A stretch of 41,778 bases of DNA from Microcaldota archaeon (GTDB lineage: Archaea > Micrarchaeota > Micrarchaeia > Micrarchaeales > CABMGC01), in NCBI GenBank assembly GCA_023256495.1, contig JAGDXY010000024.1, positions 1-41,778 on the forward strand, written 5' to 3'. The notes below the pieces were generated by a model that saw only the letters and a list, made by a program, of their open reading frames with translations, ran no database searches and was not told the DNA's origin. Below, one piece after another: positions 1-9,349 of this stretch. A program made the position numbers and the translations under genes. Positions within the stretch are counted from its first letter, which is position 1; each line of letters begins with the position of its first letter.

Positions 1-2
1 GA

Positions 3-47
3 ACATCAAGAAGAGAAATCAAAGAATTATTAAAGAAATTAATTTAG
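3..47 (+). CDS. 3' end of a truncated upstream gene (tentative)
   Basis: One forward frame entering the window reads TSRREIKELLKKLI and stops at TAG 45-47. The charged, amphipathic, helix-like composition looks like a protein C-terminus, but only 14 codons are visible, so no family can be named and the frame itself is uncertain. No gene was found between here and 219: the spacer is A/T-rich, with one small inverted repeat. Confidence 0.3.
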   Translation, partial: TSRREIKELLKKLI

Positions 48-184
48 CCACCTCCTTTAGGTTCCATCTTTTCACCTTGAAGTTTTAAAAATAAAAGAAT
101 TTAAAAAGATTTCCTTAAATAAATAAGAACAAAGTAAATTTAGCAATTTTAATAAAAGCTAAACAAAATTCAAATTATTTTGGG

Positions 185-201
185 AAGAATTAAAAATTCT
201 T
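185..201. repeat. 7-bp inverted repeat upstream of the XPD gene
   Basis: AAGAATT, a 3-base spacer AAA, then AATTCTT form a perfect inverted repeat just before the TATA-like stretch TTTATATATT (about 205-214). It could be an operator or a small hairpin ending the upstream transcript. In such AT-rich DNA it may also be chance. Confidence 0.3.
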
Positions 202-218
202 AAATTTATATATTATTT

Positions 219-2030
219 GTGGATTTTCTATTGAGATTTAATAAAGCAAGACCGTTTCAAGAGGATATGATTAAAGATATCTACAATGCATTAAAAGAGA
301 AAAAATCTATTCTAATAAATGCACCTACAGGAATAGGAAAGACAGATGCTGCTTTAGCAAGTTCTTTAAGATTTGCTTTAGAAAATAATCTTAGGGTATT
401 ATTTCTAACCCCTAAAAAATCGCAACATAATATAGTAGTGGAGGCATTAAATGGAATAAACGAAAAATATAATTTAGATATAAAATTTGTTGATTTGATA
501 AGCAAAAAAGAATTATGTACAAATCCAGAAGCCAATTCATTAGAGAGTGATATATTTTATAAAGCATGCGAAGAACTTATAAAGCATAAAAAGTGTATTT
601 ATTTCAATAATATAAAAGATATTGATTTAGATAAATTTTCAAAATATACATCGCTAGGACATAACAACTTCTTTGATGTTGCATTTAAAAATGGCTTATG
701 TGCATATGAACTAGCCACCAATCTTGCCAAAAAGGCTGATGTAATAATAGCTGATTATGGCCATATAATAAATACATATATAATGGGTTTGTTCTCAAAG
801 AGAGTTGCATTAGATGTTGGATCTACAATAGCTATATGGGATGAGGCACATAATATAAATGAAATTGCAAATGAGTACATGAAGAGGACTCTTAGCACAA
901 ATATGATAAAAAAGGCTAAAAGCGAATTACTAGAAATAAAAAATAATATTGATTTATCATACTTAGAATTTATGCTAAATGAGCTAAGCGAAAAAAAGCT
1001 TGAAAATAAAAAAGAAGCACTTGTTTATAATAACGATATTCCAGATACTCTAAAAGAGAATCTAGATGAGATAATAGAAGAATTAGAAAGAGCAGCAACA
1101 GAATATATAATAAACAAAAAGGCAAAGAGATCTTATCTTTTCCACATTGCTAAATTTCTCTCTAATGTCTTAATAGAGGATGAATCTATAATAAAAGTAA
1201 TAACAAAAGATAGAGAAAGTATAAAATTATCTATAATATCGCTCTATCCTAAAGATGTTATTGATAAGATTAAAGAATTTTATTCAAATGTATTTATGAG
1301 TGGCACATTATTACCACTAGAGATGTATAGAGATCTTTTTGGTATTAAAGATGCAATAATAAAGAGCTATAGCTCACCTTTCCCAAAAGAGAATAGAATT
1401 GTATTCATAGATGATTCAGCTACTACAAAATTTGAAAAGAGATCTATAGAACAATATAAGAAAATAGCTGAAAGAATAGACTTGATAAAAGAAAGAATAA
1501 ATGGAAATGTAGCTGTATTCTTCCCTAGTTTTGATGTAGAAGAAAATGTTTTTAGATATATAAAGCATTCACCAATAATAAGACAAAAGAGAGATATGAA
1601 TTCAAAAGAAGTAGAAAAGATAATAAGCGATTTGTATAAAGAAAACAATGCGTTGTTTCTTGGAGTTATGGGTGGTCTTCTAAGTGAAGGTATAGACTAC
1701 AAAAACAATATCATAAAAGGTTTGATAATAGTAGGTATACCCTTATCTACTCCAAATATAGAGATAGAAGCAAAGATTAATTATTATGAAAAGTTATTTG
1801 GCGCAGGTTATGATTATGCATATATAATACCTGCAATAGTAAAGACGATACAAGCAGCGGGTAGAGCAATAAGGAAAGAAGATGATAAAGCATTTATAAT
1901 TCTATTAGATGAAAGATATGAGTGGAAAAAATATAAACAACTTATATCACAATTTTTAGATGTAAAAGACAAAATAGCCTTTTCTTCTTTTTTGAACAAT
2001 GAAACAAGCAACTTAACCAAACAAACATGA
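219..2030 (+). CDS. XPD/Rad3-type Fe-S DNA helicase
   Basis: Superfamily 2 5'-3' DNA helicase of the XPD/Rad3/DinG family, expected to act in repair or replication-fork processing. Walker A is APTGIGKT (residues 35-42) and the DEAH box is at 208-211. The helicase 2 half carries the 'MSGTLLP' motif, 'SEGIDY' and the 'QAAGRAIR' motif VI near the C-terminus. Four cysteines between Walker A and the DEAH box (C100, C117, C126, C161) sit where XPD binds its 4Fe-4S cluster. The length (603 aa) is normal for archaeal XPD. The frame opens with GTG at 219. Because a TATA-like stretch lies at 205-214, a downstream TTG at 231 (MRFNKARPFQ) is an alternative start. The family call is secure; the physiological role is inferred. 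Confidence 0.93.
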   Translation: MDFLLRFNKARPFQEDMIKDIYNALKEKKSILINAPTGIGKTDAALASSLRFALENNLRVLFLTPKKSQHNIVVEALNGINEKYNLDIKFVDLISKKELCTNPEANSLESDIFYKACEELIKHKKCIYFNNIKDIDLDKFSKYTSLGHNNFFDVAFKNGLCAYELATNLAKKADVIIADYGHIINTYIMGLFSKRVALDVGSTIAIWDEAHNINEIANEYMKRTLSTNMIKKAKSELLEIKNNIDLSYLEFMLNELSEKKLENKKEALVYNNDIPDTLKENLDEIIEELERAATEYIINKKAKRSYLFHIAKFLSNVLIEDESIIKVITKDRESIKLSIISLYPKDVIDKIKEFYSNVFMSGTLLPLEMYRDLFGIKDAIIKSYSSPFPKENRIVFIDDSATTKFEKRSIEQYKKIAERIDLIKERINGNVAVFFPSFDVEENVFRYIKHSPIIRQKRDMNSKEVEKIISDLYKENNALFLGVMGGLLSEGIDYKNNIIKGLIIVGIPLSTPNIEIEAKINYYEKLFGAGYDYAYIIPAIVKTIQAAGRAIRKEDDKAFIILLDERYEWKKYKQLISQFLDVKDKIAFSSFLNNETSNLTKQT

Positions 2031-2076
2031 ATTAAAATGTTTAAGCATTTAAAAATAATGAAAACCAAAAGTGATT

Positions 2077-2523
2077 ATGCAAAAAAGAAGAAGTGAAGTC
2101 ATAGAAAAGTTTTATAAAATTATGACTGCACTTCAGAATGATATACCTAATAAGCTATCAAATATAAATGATAAAAAACAAATAAAAGAAATAACAAACA
2201 TTGTAGAGAGGCAATTACTAAGTCCATTTTATGCAAACTCAGTAGTTATAAACTATCTCCTAGACTTGTATGTAAGAATAGTAAATACTATATACAAAAA
2301 CATAGAGAATGGAAGTATTAATGGCCTAGGCAAAAAATCTATGAATATAATATATCAATTAGATGATCTATCAAAAACACCAAATGAGCTAAAAAGGACA
2401 ATGCTAAGATTGAAAAAGGTAATATATGAATATAGCTACAGCGATAATGAAGAAAGAACTATCGAGATAATATATAATACGCTCTCTTGGTCTAAAGAGA
2501 AGGCCAAAGGTTTAATAATTTAA
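2077..2523 (+). CDS. hypothetical helical protein
   Basis: A 148-aa protein of unrecognised family, rich in Lys, Asn, Ile and Glu, predicted mostly alpha-helical, with no cysteine pairs, signal peptide or membrane segment. A GTG at 2071 lies in frame, but ATG 2077 is preferred: a TATA-like CATTTAAAAATA (about 2046-2057) lies roughly 26 bases upstream, consistent with a leaderless transcript. It lies between the XPD gene (46 bp before) and a surface protein gene (17 bp after) on the same strand. No function is proposed. Confidence 0.7.
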   Translation: MQKRRSEVIEKFYKIMTALQNDIPNKLSNINDKKQIKEITNIVERQLLSPFYANSVVINYLLDLYVRIVNTIYKNIENGSINGLGKKSMNIIYQLDDLSKTPNELKRTMLRLKKVIYEYSYSDNEERTIEIIYNTLSWSKEKAKGLII

Positions 2524-2540
2524 ACAATTAATTAAGTAAT

Positions 2541-4076
2541 ATGCTAGCGCTTTTATTACTAACTCTTATAATAAAGACTAGCTACATTCATTATCTATTG
2601 AATTCGAGCAATGTCAACGTTACCTTTTCAAATAATGTAAGTAACTCATTGCTTATATGTAATAATGCTTCTATACTAAATGTCTATTTTCTAAATAATA
2701 CATATAACAATACAATTGAAAATTGTAGTATAAATGGTAAAGTATATAGCAAAAATAATGCACAAAACAATTTAATAAATGATAGCGGCGATTATTCATT
2801 AAATTTCTCAGACAATAATTCAAATATAGGTATAGGCTATTTTCTAAAAGTTATTATACATTTGAATAACGCTAGTACATATGGAGTAGCGCGTTTTGTT
2901 GAAATACTTCCATATAACATAGTAAATGAAAATCCATATCTAATTTCTATGAGCGCTAATAATACTACATTATCTAATACAATTAGCAAATCTAACTATA
3001 CTATTCCTAGGTTTGGTATACAATTAAATGCTAGTGTAAATGGCATTGGCATATTTCCAATAGAAATAAAGCAAGTATATAAAAACAAGATAATAAATTA
3101 CAATCCTTATATATATGAAACGCCATATTCAGGCTACGATGAAGTAGATAGGTATGTATTTAATATGACAAATAATATCGTTTATGAACCTGCTTTTATA
3201 AAACCACTAATGTATTTTGCAGAACCATTTCCTGCTAATAAACCTATGATAATAAGATTCTTTATACAATTCTATAATAATACAAAATGGAATAAATTTA
3301 TAATTTATAATGAACCGCAGAGTTTTATTAATGCAACGCCTATAGCTATATTCAATAATGTAACGAGTGGTGTTTTAACATACAATGCGGGTTTTGAAAA
3401 ACCAGGGAATTATGGTTTTTATGCAATATTAAATACAAATTATGATCATGAAAATACTACATCACCATTTTATTCTATAGGACTTGGTTTTTGCAATCAA
3501 TTCGTAACAACATTAAACACATCTGGCTATTATCCTTTTGTTTATAATACACTCAAAGAAAATTATATATTTTGGCTTACGAATAATACATGCAATATTG
3601 GATTGAGAATAATATCAAATAATATAACAGTAAATTGTAGATATGGTTATTTAAATGACAATCAAACTGATATAGAAGTAGATAATGCTAAGAATGTAAC
3701 TATAGAAAATTGCTATCTTTACAAAAATGGAATAAATGCAACAAATAGCGAAATAAATTTATATAATGTAACGTTTATACCAACTAATAGTTCATATAGT
3801 ATAAGTGGAACTAATTTAACCATAATAGCTAGCAATGTTTTATTTAAAAGTAATGCTATTATTAATTCAAATTCAATAAATATTATATCAAAAAACACAT
3901 CAAAGAACATAACAAAAGAGAATTATACCCATTATGTTTATATAAATGAATCATTAAGTAATGAAAAAATAATAAAGAATATAACTAATCAATTGTATAT
4001 AGTAATTTCAATAATAGTAATTGCATTACTAGGATATGCATATATAATTATAAAAATAATAAATAAGAAACATTAA
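2541..4076 (+). CDS. Asn-rich membrane-anchored surface protein
   Basis: A 511-aa exported protein. It opens with a hydrophobic segment (LALLLLTLII, signal anchor or signal peptide) and ends with one membrane span (LYIVISIIVIALLGYAYIII) followed by a short basic tail, so the bulk should face outside. The ectodomain is extremely rich in Asn and carries dozens of Asn-X-Ser/Thr sequons. Residues about 370-430 contain short repeats of the kind NITVNC / NVTIENC / SEINLYNVTF that suggest a right-handed beta-helix (NosD/CASH-like). No enzymatic motif was recognised. It is likely an N-glycosylated envelope component; the family is unassigned. Its 3' end overlaps the convergent lysyl-tRNA synthetase gene by four bases. 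Confidence 0.8.
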   Translation: MLALLLLTLIIKTSYIHYLLNSSNVNVTFSNNVSNSLLICNNASILNVYFLNNTYNNTIENCSINGKVYSKNNAQNNLINDSGDYSLNFSDNNSNIGIGYFLKVIIHLNNASTYGVARFVEILPYNIVNENPYLISMSANNTTLSNTISKSNYTIPRFGIQLNASVNGIGIFPIEIKQVYKNKIINYNPYIYETPYSGYDEVDRYVFNMTNNIVYEPAFIKPLMYFAEPFPANKPMIIRFFIQFYNNTKWNKFIIYNEPQSFINATPIAIFNNVTSGVLTYNAGFEKPGNYGFYAILNTNYDHENTTSPFYSIGLGFCNQFVTTLNTSGYYPFVYNTLKENYIFWLTNNTCNIGLRIISNNITVNCRYGYLNDNQTDIEVDNAKNVTIENCYLYKNGINATNSEINLYNVTFIPTNSSYSISGTNLTIIASNVLFKSNAIINSNSINIISKNTSKNITKENYTHYVYINESLSNEKIIKNITNQLYIVISIIVIALLGYAYIIIKIINKKH

Positions 4077-5611
4077 TTAGATAAAGCATTATTCAATATT
4101 TCTTTTGCTTTTTCAACACCTATAAAATAAACTAACTTGCCAAACCTTGGGCCTGTATCTTTTCCAATTAAACCTTTGTATAAAACAGAAAATAATTTAG
4201 ATGGCTCTATATTCTTTTCTTTTGATACCGCATATACCAAATTATGTATATCTAAAGGATTCATATTACTGTTTAATCTATTGATAAAGTCTTTAACTTC
4301 TTCTGTATACTCATTTATTTTATTATTTCCAATATTAAACTTATACTTATCTGGTACATAACCTTCTTCAATCCAATTTGTTATATAAGGTGCAAGGTAA
4401 TCGACTCCTTCTTCATCATTCAATAATTTCTTAACTTGATTCCAATCATGATATATTTGATATGTTGTTAATATATCGGTAAATGGTACGTGCCAGTGCA
4501 AATTTTTTATTATTAAATTAAAAATAAATTTCTTCTTTACATCCGCTCTGTTCGTTGGATTATCTAAACTTGCAATTCTCTCTAAATCATCGTATGCATA
4601 TATAAGCTTATCTCCATTTGGATCTATATCTTTATTATGCTCAAGTTCAGGAACTACAAGCATGTACATAAGAAGCTCTGGAGGTATTAATTTAAGTATG
4701 TGTGTAGCCGTTACGCCTATACCTTTACTCTTTGACATTTTTTTACCATGAAATAGAACAAAACCATATTTATAATAAACTGGTGGCTCTCTATTAAAGA
4801 ATTCTTTTAATATTGCATAAGATGTATCTTTACTACCGCCTCTTGTCATATGATCAACGCCAGCACCTTCTATATCTGTATTAAAGTACATCTGCCAAGC
4901 AGGCCAATGTAAACGCCATTGTAATTTATATTTATGCTCTTTTATATTGTTTTTACCTCTATAACCACAGCCTTTCGTATAGCCTACATCTTTATCACAA
5001 ATATATTCATAATTCTCTGAATCATGCCATATAACTCTTGTAGTTGCTATCTTGCCGCAATTTTCACAAATAGGCATTATAACGCTCCAATCTTGCATGT
5101 TTTCTATCTTTCTAAATGAAGTTCTAGCAACTATCTCCTTTATTTTATCTTCATTTTCTAAGTATTTTTTAGTATATTCATCAAAACCGCCGCTTGCATA
5201 TATATCTGATGCCTTAACAACTTTTATATCAAGGTTCATTTTCTTCATTATTGATTCTACTTCTGATAAATAATGCTCCCCATAAGACTTATGACAGCCA
5301 AGCGGATCTGGAACATTAACTAGGGGTTTACCAAGTTCTGGTTTCAGTTGTTCAGCGTATTGCTTCAATTCTAGTGGTATATCATCAAAAGCATCCATAA
5401 TGTCTCCAACAAAATACATTTCTGCTTTTTTACCTTTGCTTTCAACAGCCTTCTTTATTGTAGATGGATATAAAAATTCACAAACAGTACCAAGATGCGC
5501 AGGCCCGCTTGTTGTTATACCGCCAGTTATTACAACTTTATCTTTATCTTTTGATCTTTCTATTGCTTTTTCGGCCAATATCTCTGACCAATGCTTTATA
5601 TCCCTATCCAT
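4073..5611 (-). CDS. lysS: lysyl-tRNA synthetase, class I
   Basis: Charges tRNA-Lys with lysine. This is the archaeal class I form rather than the class II enzyme of most bacteria and eukaryotes. The HIGH-equivalent is PAHLG (residues 37-41) and KMSKS is perfect at 291-295. A zinc-binding insert is visible as C182-x2-C185 with C205 and C215. The length (512 aa) and the C-terminal helical anticodon-binding region fit the family. The start is the ATG at 5611, 84 bp from the divergent Pus10 gene; a TATA-like ATATTTTTATATTTTG lies upstream on the minus strand. Confidence 0.96.
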   Translation of the reverse strand: MDRDIKHWSEILAEKAIERSKDKDKVVITGGITTSGPAHLGTVCEFLYPSTIKKAVESKGKKAEMYFVGDIMDAFDDIPLELKQYAEQLKPELGKPLVNVPDPLGCHKSYGEHYLSEVESIMKKMNLDIKVVKASDIYASGGFDEYTKKYLENEDKIKEIVARTSFRKIENMQDWSVIMPICENCGKIATTRVIWHDSENYEYICDKDVGYTKGCGYRGKNNIKEHKYKLQWRLHWPAWQMYFNTDIEGAGVDHMTRGGSKDTSYAILKEFFNREPPVYYKYGFVLFHGKKMSKSKGIGVTATHILKLIPPELLMYMLVVPELEHNKDIDPNGDKLIYAYDDLERIASLDNPTNRADVKKKFIFNLIIKNLHWHVPFTDILTTYQIYHDWNQVKKLLNDEEGVDYLAPYITNWIEEGYVPDKYKFNIGNNKINEYTEEVKDFINRLNSNMNPLDIHNLVYAVSKEKNIEPSKLFSVLYKGLIGKDTGPRFGKLVYFIGVEKAKEILNNALSN

Positions 5612-5695
5612 TTAATACACCAAATATATTTTCTAAATGAATCAAAATATAAAAATATAATGTATAATAGATATTAACTCATTTTTAGTGATAAT

Positions 5696-6682
5696 ATGGT
5701 TGTAATAGAAAGCAACCATATAAAAAAATTTATAGAATTATTTCAAAATAAAACAAGAGATATTGAATTTAACACATTTTGGCTAGGGGCTACAGGTAAT
5801 AATAAAGAAAAAATAAAAGAGATAATAAGGAAAGTAGGAAAAAAGATAGAAGAAACAGGCAAAAAAGCAACACCTGTAAACCCAGATTTAATTGGAATAT
5901 TTGATGAGTATAACTTAAAAATAACAATAAGACCGTTATATATTTATGGTAGATATATAAAACTATCTCGTTATATACCACAAACTATGTTTTCATGCAA
6001 GGTATGTAATGGTAGAGGTTGCGCAATCTGTGATTACACTGGTAAAGCGTATAAAACAAGTATAGAAGAAATAATAGGCGAACCAATGAAAAGAGAAACA
6101 AGAGCAGATTCATATACATTAATAGGTTTAGGACGAGAGGATGTTGATGTTAGAATGTTAGGTAATGGAAGGCCATTTCTAATAAAGTTAACAAAACCTA
6201 AAATTAGAAATATAGACCTAAATAAAATAAAGGAAGAAATAAATGAAAATGAAAGAGTTATGGTAAGTGATTTGTTGTTTGCAAACGATGAACTTGTAAA
6301 GATGTTAAAAAATGAAAAAGTAGAAAAAGAGTATATTGCATTAATTGAATGTAAAGATGAAATAAAAGAACTAAATTTAAAAAATGAATATTTTATAGAG
6401 CAAAGAACTCCAACCAGAGTTATGCATAGAAGGCCTGATTTAATAAGATATAGAAAGATAAGAATAAAAAGAATTGAATTTATAGATAAAAAACATATAA
6501 TGCTTGATATAATAGCACAGCATGGAACTTATATAAAAGAATTTGTATCAGGTGACTTTGGTAGAACAAAGCCGTCTATATCTAGTATAATAGGTACTAA
6601 TTGCATTGTTACTGAATTAGATTGCATAATGATATTTGATAAACTACCTTTTAGCAATAAAGTTATTTATCCTTTCAACTAA
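5696..6682 (+). CDS. pus10: tRNA pseudouridine synthase Pus10
   Basis: Archaeal Pus10 forms pseudouridine 54 and 55 in the T-loop of tRNA. The diagnostic motif GREDVDVRMLGNGRPF begins at residue 146, with the presumed catalytic Asp at 149. Further family motifs are RTPTRVMHRRPDL and HGTYIKEFVSGDFGRTKPS near the C-terminus. A zinc knuckle CKVCNGRGCAIC (C101, C104, C109, C112) precedes the catalytic domain. At 328 aa it is short for the family, mainly because the N-terminal accessory (THUMP-containing) region looks reduced to about 100 residues. It overlaps the convergent orphan gene by 39 bp, more than the other convergent pairs here. The start is ATG 5696. Confidence 0.94.
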   Translation: MVVIESNHIKKFIELFQNKTRDIEFNTFWLGATGNNKEKIKEIIRKVGKKIEETGKKATPVNPDLIGIFDEYNLKITIRPLYIYGRYIKLSRYIPQTMFSCKVCNGRGCAICDYTGKAYKTSIEEIIGEPMKRETRADSYTLIGLGREDVDVRMLGNGRPFLIKLTKPKIRNIDLNKIKEEINENERVMVSDLLFANDELVKMLKNEKVEKEYIALIECKDEIKELNLKNEYFIEQRTPTRVMHRRPDLIRYRKIRIKRIEFIDKKHIMLDIIAQHGTYIKEFVSGDFGRTKPSISSIIGTNCIVTELDCIMIFDKLPFSNKVIYPFN

Positions 6683-7543
6683 ACTTTTGTATTCCTCTTT
6701 TATATAAATTAATGATTCTAATAAATCAATTTCATTTTCTTTATAATTCTTTTTTATCTTATTTAATAAAAGCTTGGCTTGATTTTCAAAATATTCTTTA
6801 TTTTTTGAAATTTTTCTATGGTTAATGTGTGGCAATGCCTTACTTTCTATATAAAATTTCTTTATATTATCTATATCATAATTTTGAATAATATCTAGCA
6901 AAATATTAGATGATATAAGCATATAATACATATTATTGATATAGTCTGCAAAATCCAAATAGTTCTTTATTCCAAGTTCATTCATATTATTTAATTCATC
7001 ATCAATTTTACTAAATCCAAATAGGTCTAGAATATTTAATAAAACTGATAAAACATCTTTATTTGATTTAATATTAATATTGTTGAATAGGCTATAGCCA
7101 TATATTAGGCCGATTAGCTTTAAAAAGTGTTGGTTTTCAATATTATAATCCCTTTTCTTTGTTTCAACATCATTAATGATTTCTGTTCCAAGTAAATTTA
7201 AAAACATAAATAGAGCCACCTTTTCTTTATTGTTTGCAATGTCTTTAGGCATTACAAAGAGGAACAAATCTTCTACTTCTAAATAATCATCTTCATATCC
7301 GCTTATTTTTATACTTATCTCAAAGAAGTAAAAGTTTTTTGACTTACCATATATTTTTATCTTAATACTATCCTTATCTACGCCCTTTGCGATTATATAT
7401 GGGAATAGCTTAGAAGAATCGCCAATACTAATAGTGTCTTCCATAATTTTTAAAAATGACAAAGATTGCTTAAGCCCATATGTTATTGTAGATGCGAGTA
7501 CTTTTGCTTCATCCTTTTCTATATTCTTTATTTGAAAGAACAT
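6644..7543 (-). CDS. hypothetical protein, 299 aa
   Basis: Family not recognised. A soluble protein without signal or membrane span: a mixed N-terminal half (residues 1-100, alternating strands such as IKIKIYGKSKNFYFFEISIKI) and a largely helical remainder ending in a charged coiled-coil-like region (residues 235-299). The gene begins 8 bp after the membrane protein gene at 7552-8085, so the two very likely form one transcription unit and may act together. Its 3' end runs 39 bp into the opposite-strand Pus10 gene. Confidence 0.75.
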   Translation of the reverse strand: MFFQIKNIEKDEAKVLASTITYGLKQSLSFLKIMEDTISIGDSSKLFPYIIAKGVDKDSIKIKIYGKSKNFYFFEISIKISGYEDDYLEVEDLFLFVMPKDIANNKEKVALFMFLNLLGTEIINDVETKKRDYNIENQHFLKLIGLIYGYSLFNNINIKSNKDVLSVLLNILDLFGFSKIDDELNNMNELGIKNYLDFADYINNMYYMLISSNILLDIIQNYDIDNIKKFYIESKALPHINHRKISKNKEYFENQAKLLLNKIKKNYKENEIDLLESLIYIKEEYKSLVERINNFIAKR

Positions 7544-7551
7544 ATATACAC

Positions 7552-8085
7552 CTATCTTATTAATTTTTTTAATAGATATTTAGCGGTTTTAATCTCAGCT
7601 GTTATTATACCATATGATATTGGATATGTAACTACTTCAGCAACAATTAATGGCACAACATAGATTGGTATAAATGTTGAAATATTAGCAGGTATACCTA
7701 ATTTATAATGTAATACAGAATATTCAAAATAAAATGCTGGAATAGATGAAAGCTCAACATCAATCAAAGACAAAAGCATTTTATTTGTTTTTGTATCTAA
7801 GGTATTAGCTAAATTATATGCCTTCAAACTTAAATAAGACCTAACATCTTTTAGTTCGTCTTTTAGTTCGTTTATTATTCTGTACACTATATTACCTATA
7901 TATTCCCCTTTTATATTCCTTACTACTAAAAGATTAATTATTAAACTAATATCTCCTATAAAAATTAACGAAAAGATTAAAATAGAAAGATTTTTTAAAT
8001 AAGCAATATTATCTCTAAATATGATAAAAATAGGTAATAAGATTAAAAATATTATAGAAAGAGATAAAAGGGTAATAATGCCCAC
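7552..8085 (-). CDS. hypothetical membrane protein, 177 aa
   Basis: Two N-terminal hydrophobic helices (about residues 3-23 and 30-54), a polar helical middle, and one or two C-terminal hydrophobic stretches (about 125-165). Family not recognised. The only usable start in this frame is GTG at 8085: the next 50 codons contain no ATG, GTG or TTG until well past the first membrane helix. That start lies inside the divergent aminotransferase gene, giving a 65-bp head-to-head overlap. It is cotranscribed with the downstream 299-aa orphan (8-bp gap). Confidence 0.72.
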   Translation of the reverse strand: MGIITLLSLSIIFLILLPIFIIFRDNIAYLKNLSILIFSLIFIGDISLIINLLVVRNIKGEYIGNIVYRIINELKDELKDVRSYLSLKAYNLANTLDTKTNKMLLSLIDVELSSIPAFYFEYSVLHYKLGIPANISTFIPIYVVPLIVAEVVTYPISYGIITAEIKTAKYLLKKLIR

Positions 8086-9334
8086 TACAAGGGAGGTATT
8101 TCCTTTTGTTCCAAGTCATGGAAAGAATGATATTGTATATGATATAGAAGGAAATAAGTTTATAGATTTTAGCAGTTTTATAAGCGTTTATAATTTTGGA
8201 ATAGGTAATGAATATATAGTAAATGCAATAAGAGAGCAAGCAAATAAATTAATACATGCTGCATTTACAGATTTTTATGGAGTAGAGCAGGTAGAATTTG
8301 CAGAAAAACTGATTAAATTTATGCCTAATGGGTTTGGAAAGGTATTCTTTTCAAATTCTGGTACAGAAGCAAATGAAGCTGCAATAAAATTTGCGCGATT
8401 ATTAAATAAAAGGTATTATATAATAGGATTTTATAATGCATTTCATGGTAGAACATATGGCTCTTTATCGCTAACCGCTTCAAAAGCCATACAAAGAGCA
8501 CATCTAGGTCCTTTTGTAGGATCAATACATGTGCCATATCCATATCCTTATAGATTTAAATACGGCGATGAAGACGAATGTACAAACTATGTAATAGATT
8601 TTATAGAAGAAAATATAATAAACAAAGAGTATAGTAGCGATGAAATAGCTGCTATAATGTTTGAGCCAATACAAGGTGAAGGTGGTTATATTGTACCTCC
8701 AAAAAATTTCTTTAGAGAATTAAGGAAGATTGCTGATAAATATGGCATATTGCTAATAGATGATGAGGTACAAGCAGGATATATGAGAACAGGCAAATTC
8801 CTTGCTCTAGATAATTTTAATACAAAGGCAGATATATATACATTTGGCAAAAGTGCTGGTGGTGGAGTACCTATAGGTATAACAGTAACTTCTAATAAAT
8901 TAGGTACTATTCCAGAAGGATCACATGCAAATACATTTGGTGGAAACTATCTAGCTATAGCAGGCGCAAATGCAACAATAGAGTATATAAATAAAAATAG
9001 ATTCACATTAGAAAGAGAGATAAAGAAAAAAGGTGAGATAATAATAAAAAGACTACTAGAGATGCAGAATAAATATGAGCTTATTGGAGACGTAAGAGGT
9101 ATTGGATTAATGATAGGTATAGAATTAGTAAAGAATAAATATACTAAAGAACATGCAGTTAAAGAGAGAGATGAAGTAATAAAAAATGCATTTTATGATG
9201 GATTATTATTACTTCCAGCAGGCAAATCATCAATTAGAATAATACCTCCTTTAACAGTAAGCTATGAAAATATAGAAAAAGGTCTTGAAATATTAGAAAA
9301 TTCTATAAAGAAGGTAAATTTTAAATTAAAGTAA
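8021..9334 (+). CDS. class III PLP-dependent aminotransferase
   Basis: Fold-type I, class III aminotransferase (4-aminobutyrate / acetylornithine / ornithine aminotransferase group; some archaeal members are amino-acid racemases). The PLP lysine is K277 in FGKSAGGG; the DDEVQAG motif that contacts the pyridine nitrogen is at 247-253; SNSGTEANEAAIKFAR (111-126) binds the phosphate. EPIQGEGGY is at 215-223. The length (437 aa) is typical. ATG 8021 is preferred over ATG 8078 because residues 11-30 (IIERDKRVI...FPFV) match the conserved N-terminal segment of archaeal relatives. The substrate cannot be told from sequence. No biosynthetic partners lie next to it. Confidence 0.9.
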   Translation: MIKIGNKIKNIIERDKRVIMPTTREVFPFVPSHGKNDIVYDIEGNKFIDFSSFISVYNFGIGNEYIVNAIREQANKLIHAAFTDFYGVEQVEFAEKLIKFMPNGFGKVFFSNSGTEANEAAIKFARLLNKRYYIIGFYNAFHGRTYGSLSLTASKAIQRAHLGPFVGSIHVPYPYPYRFKYGDEDECTNYVIDFIEENIINKEYSSDEIAAIMFEPIQGEGGYIVPPKNFFRELRKIADKYGILLIDDEVQAGYMRTGKFLALDNFNTKADIYTFGKSAGGGVPIGITVTSNKLGTIPEGSHANTFGGNYLAIAGANATIEYINKNRFTLEREIKKKGEIIIKRLLEMQNKYELIGDVRGIGLMIGIELVKNKYTKEHAVKERDEVIKNAFYDGLLLLPAGKSSIRIIPPLTVSYENIEKGLEILENSIKKVNFKLK

Positions 9335-9349
9335 ATAGAATGATATAAT

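Noticed and set aside
48-75. GGAGGTG ribosome-binding-like sequence on the minus strand
   Set aside because: No ATG, GTG or TTG with an open frame follows at useful distance, and genes here mostly appear leaderless.
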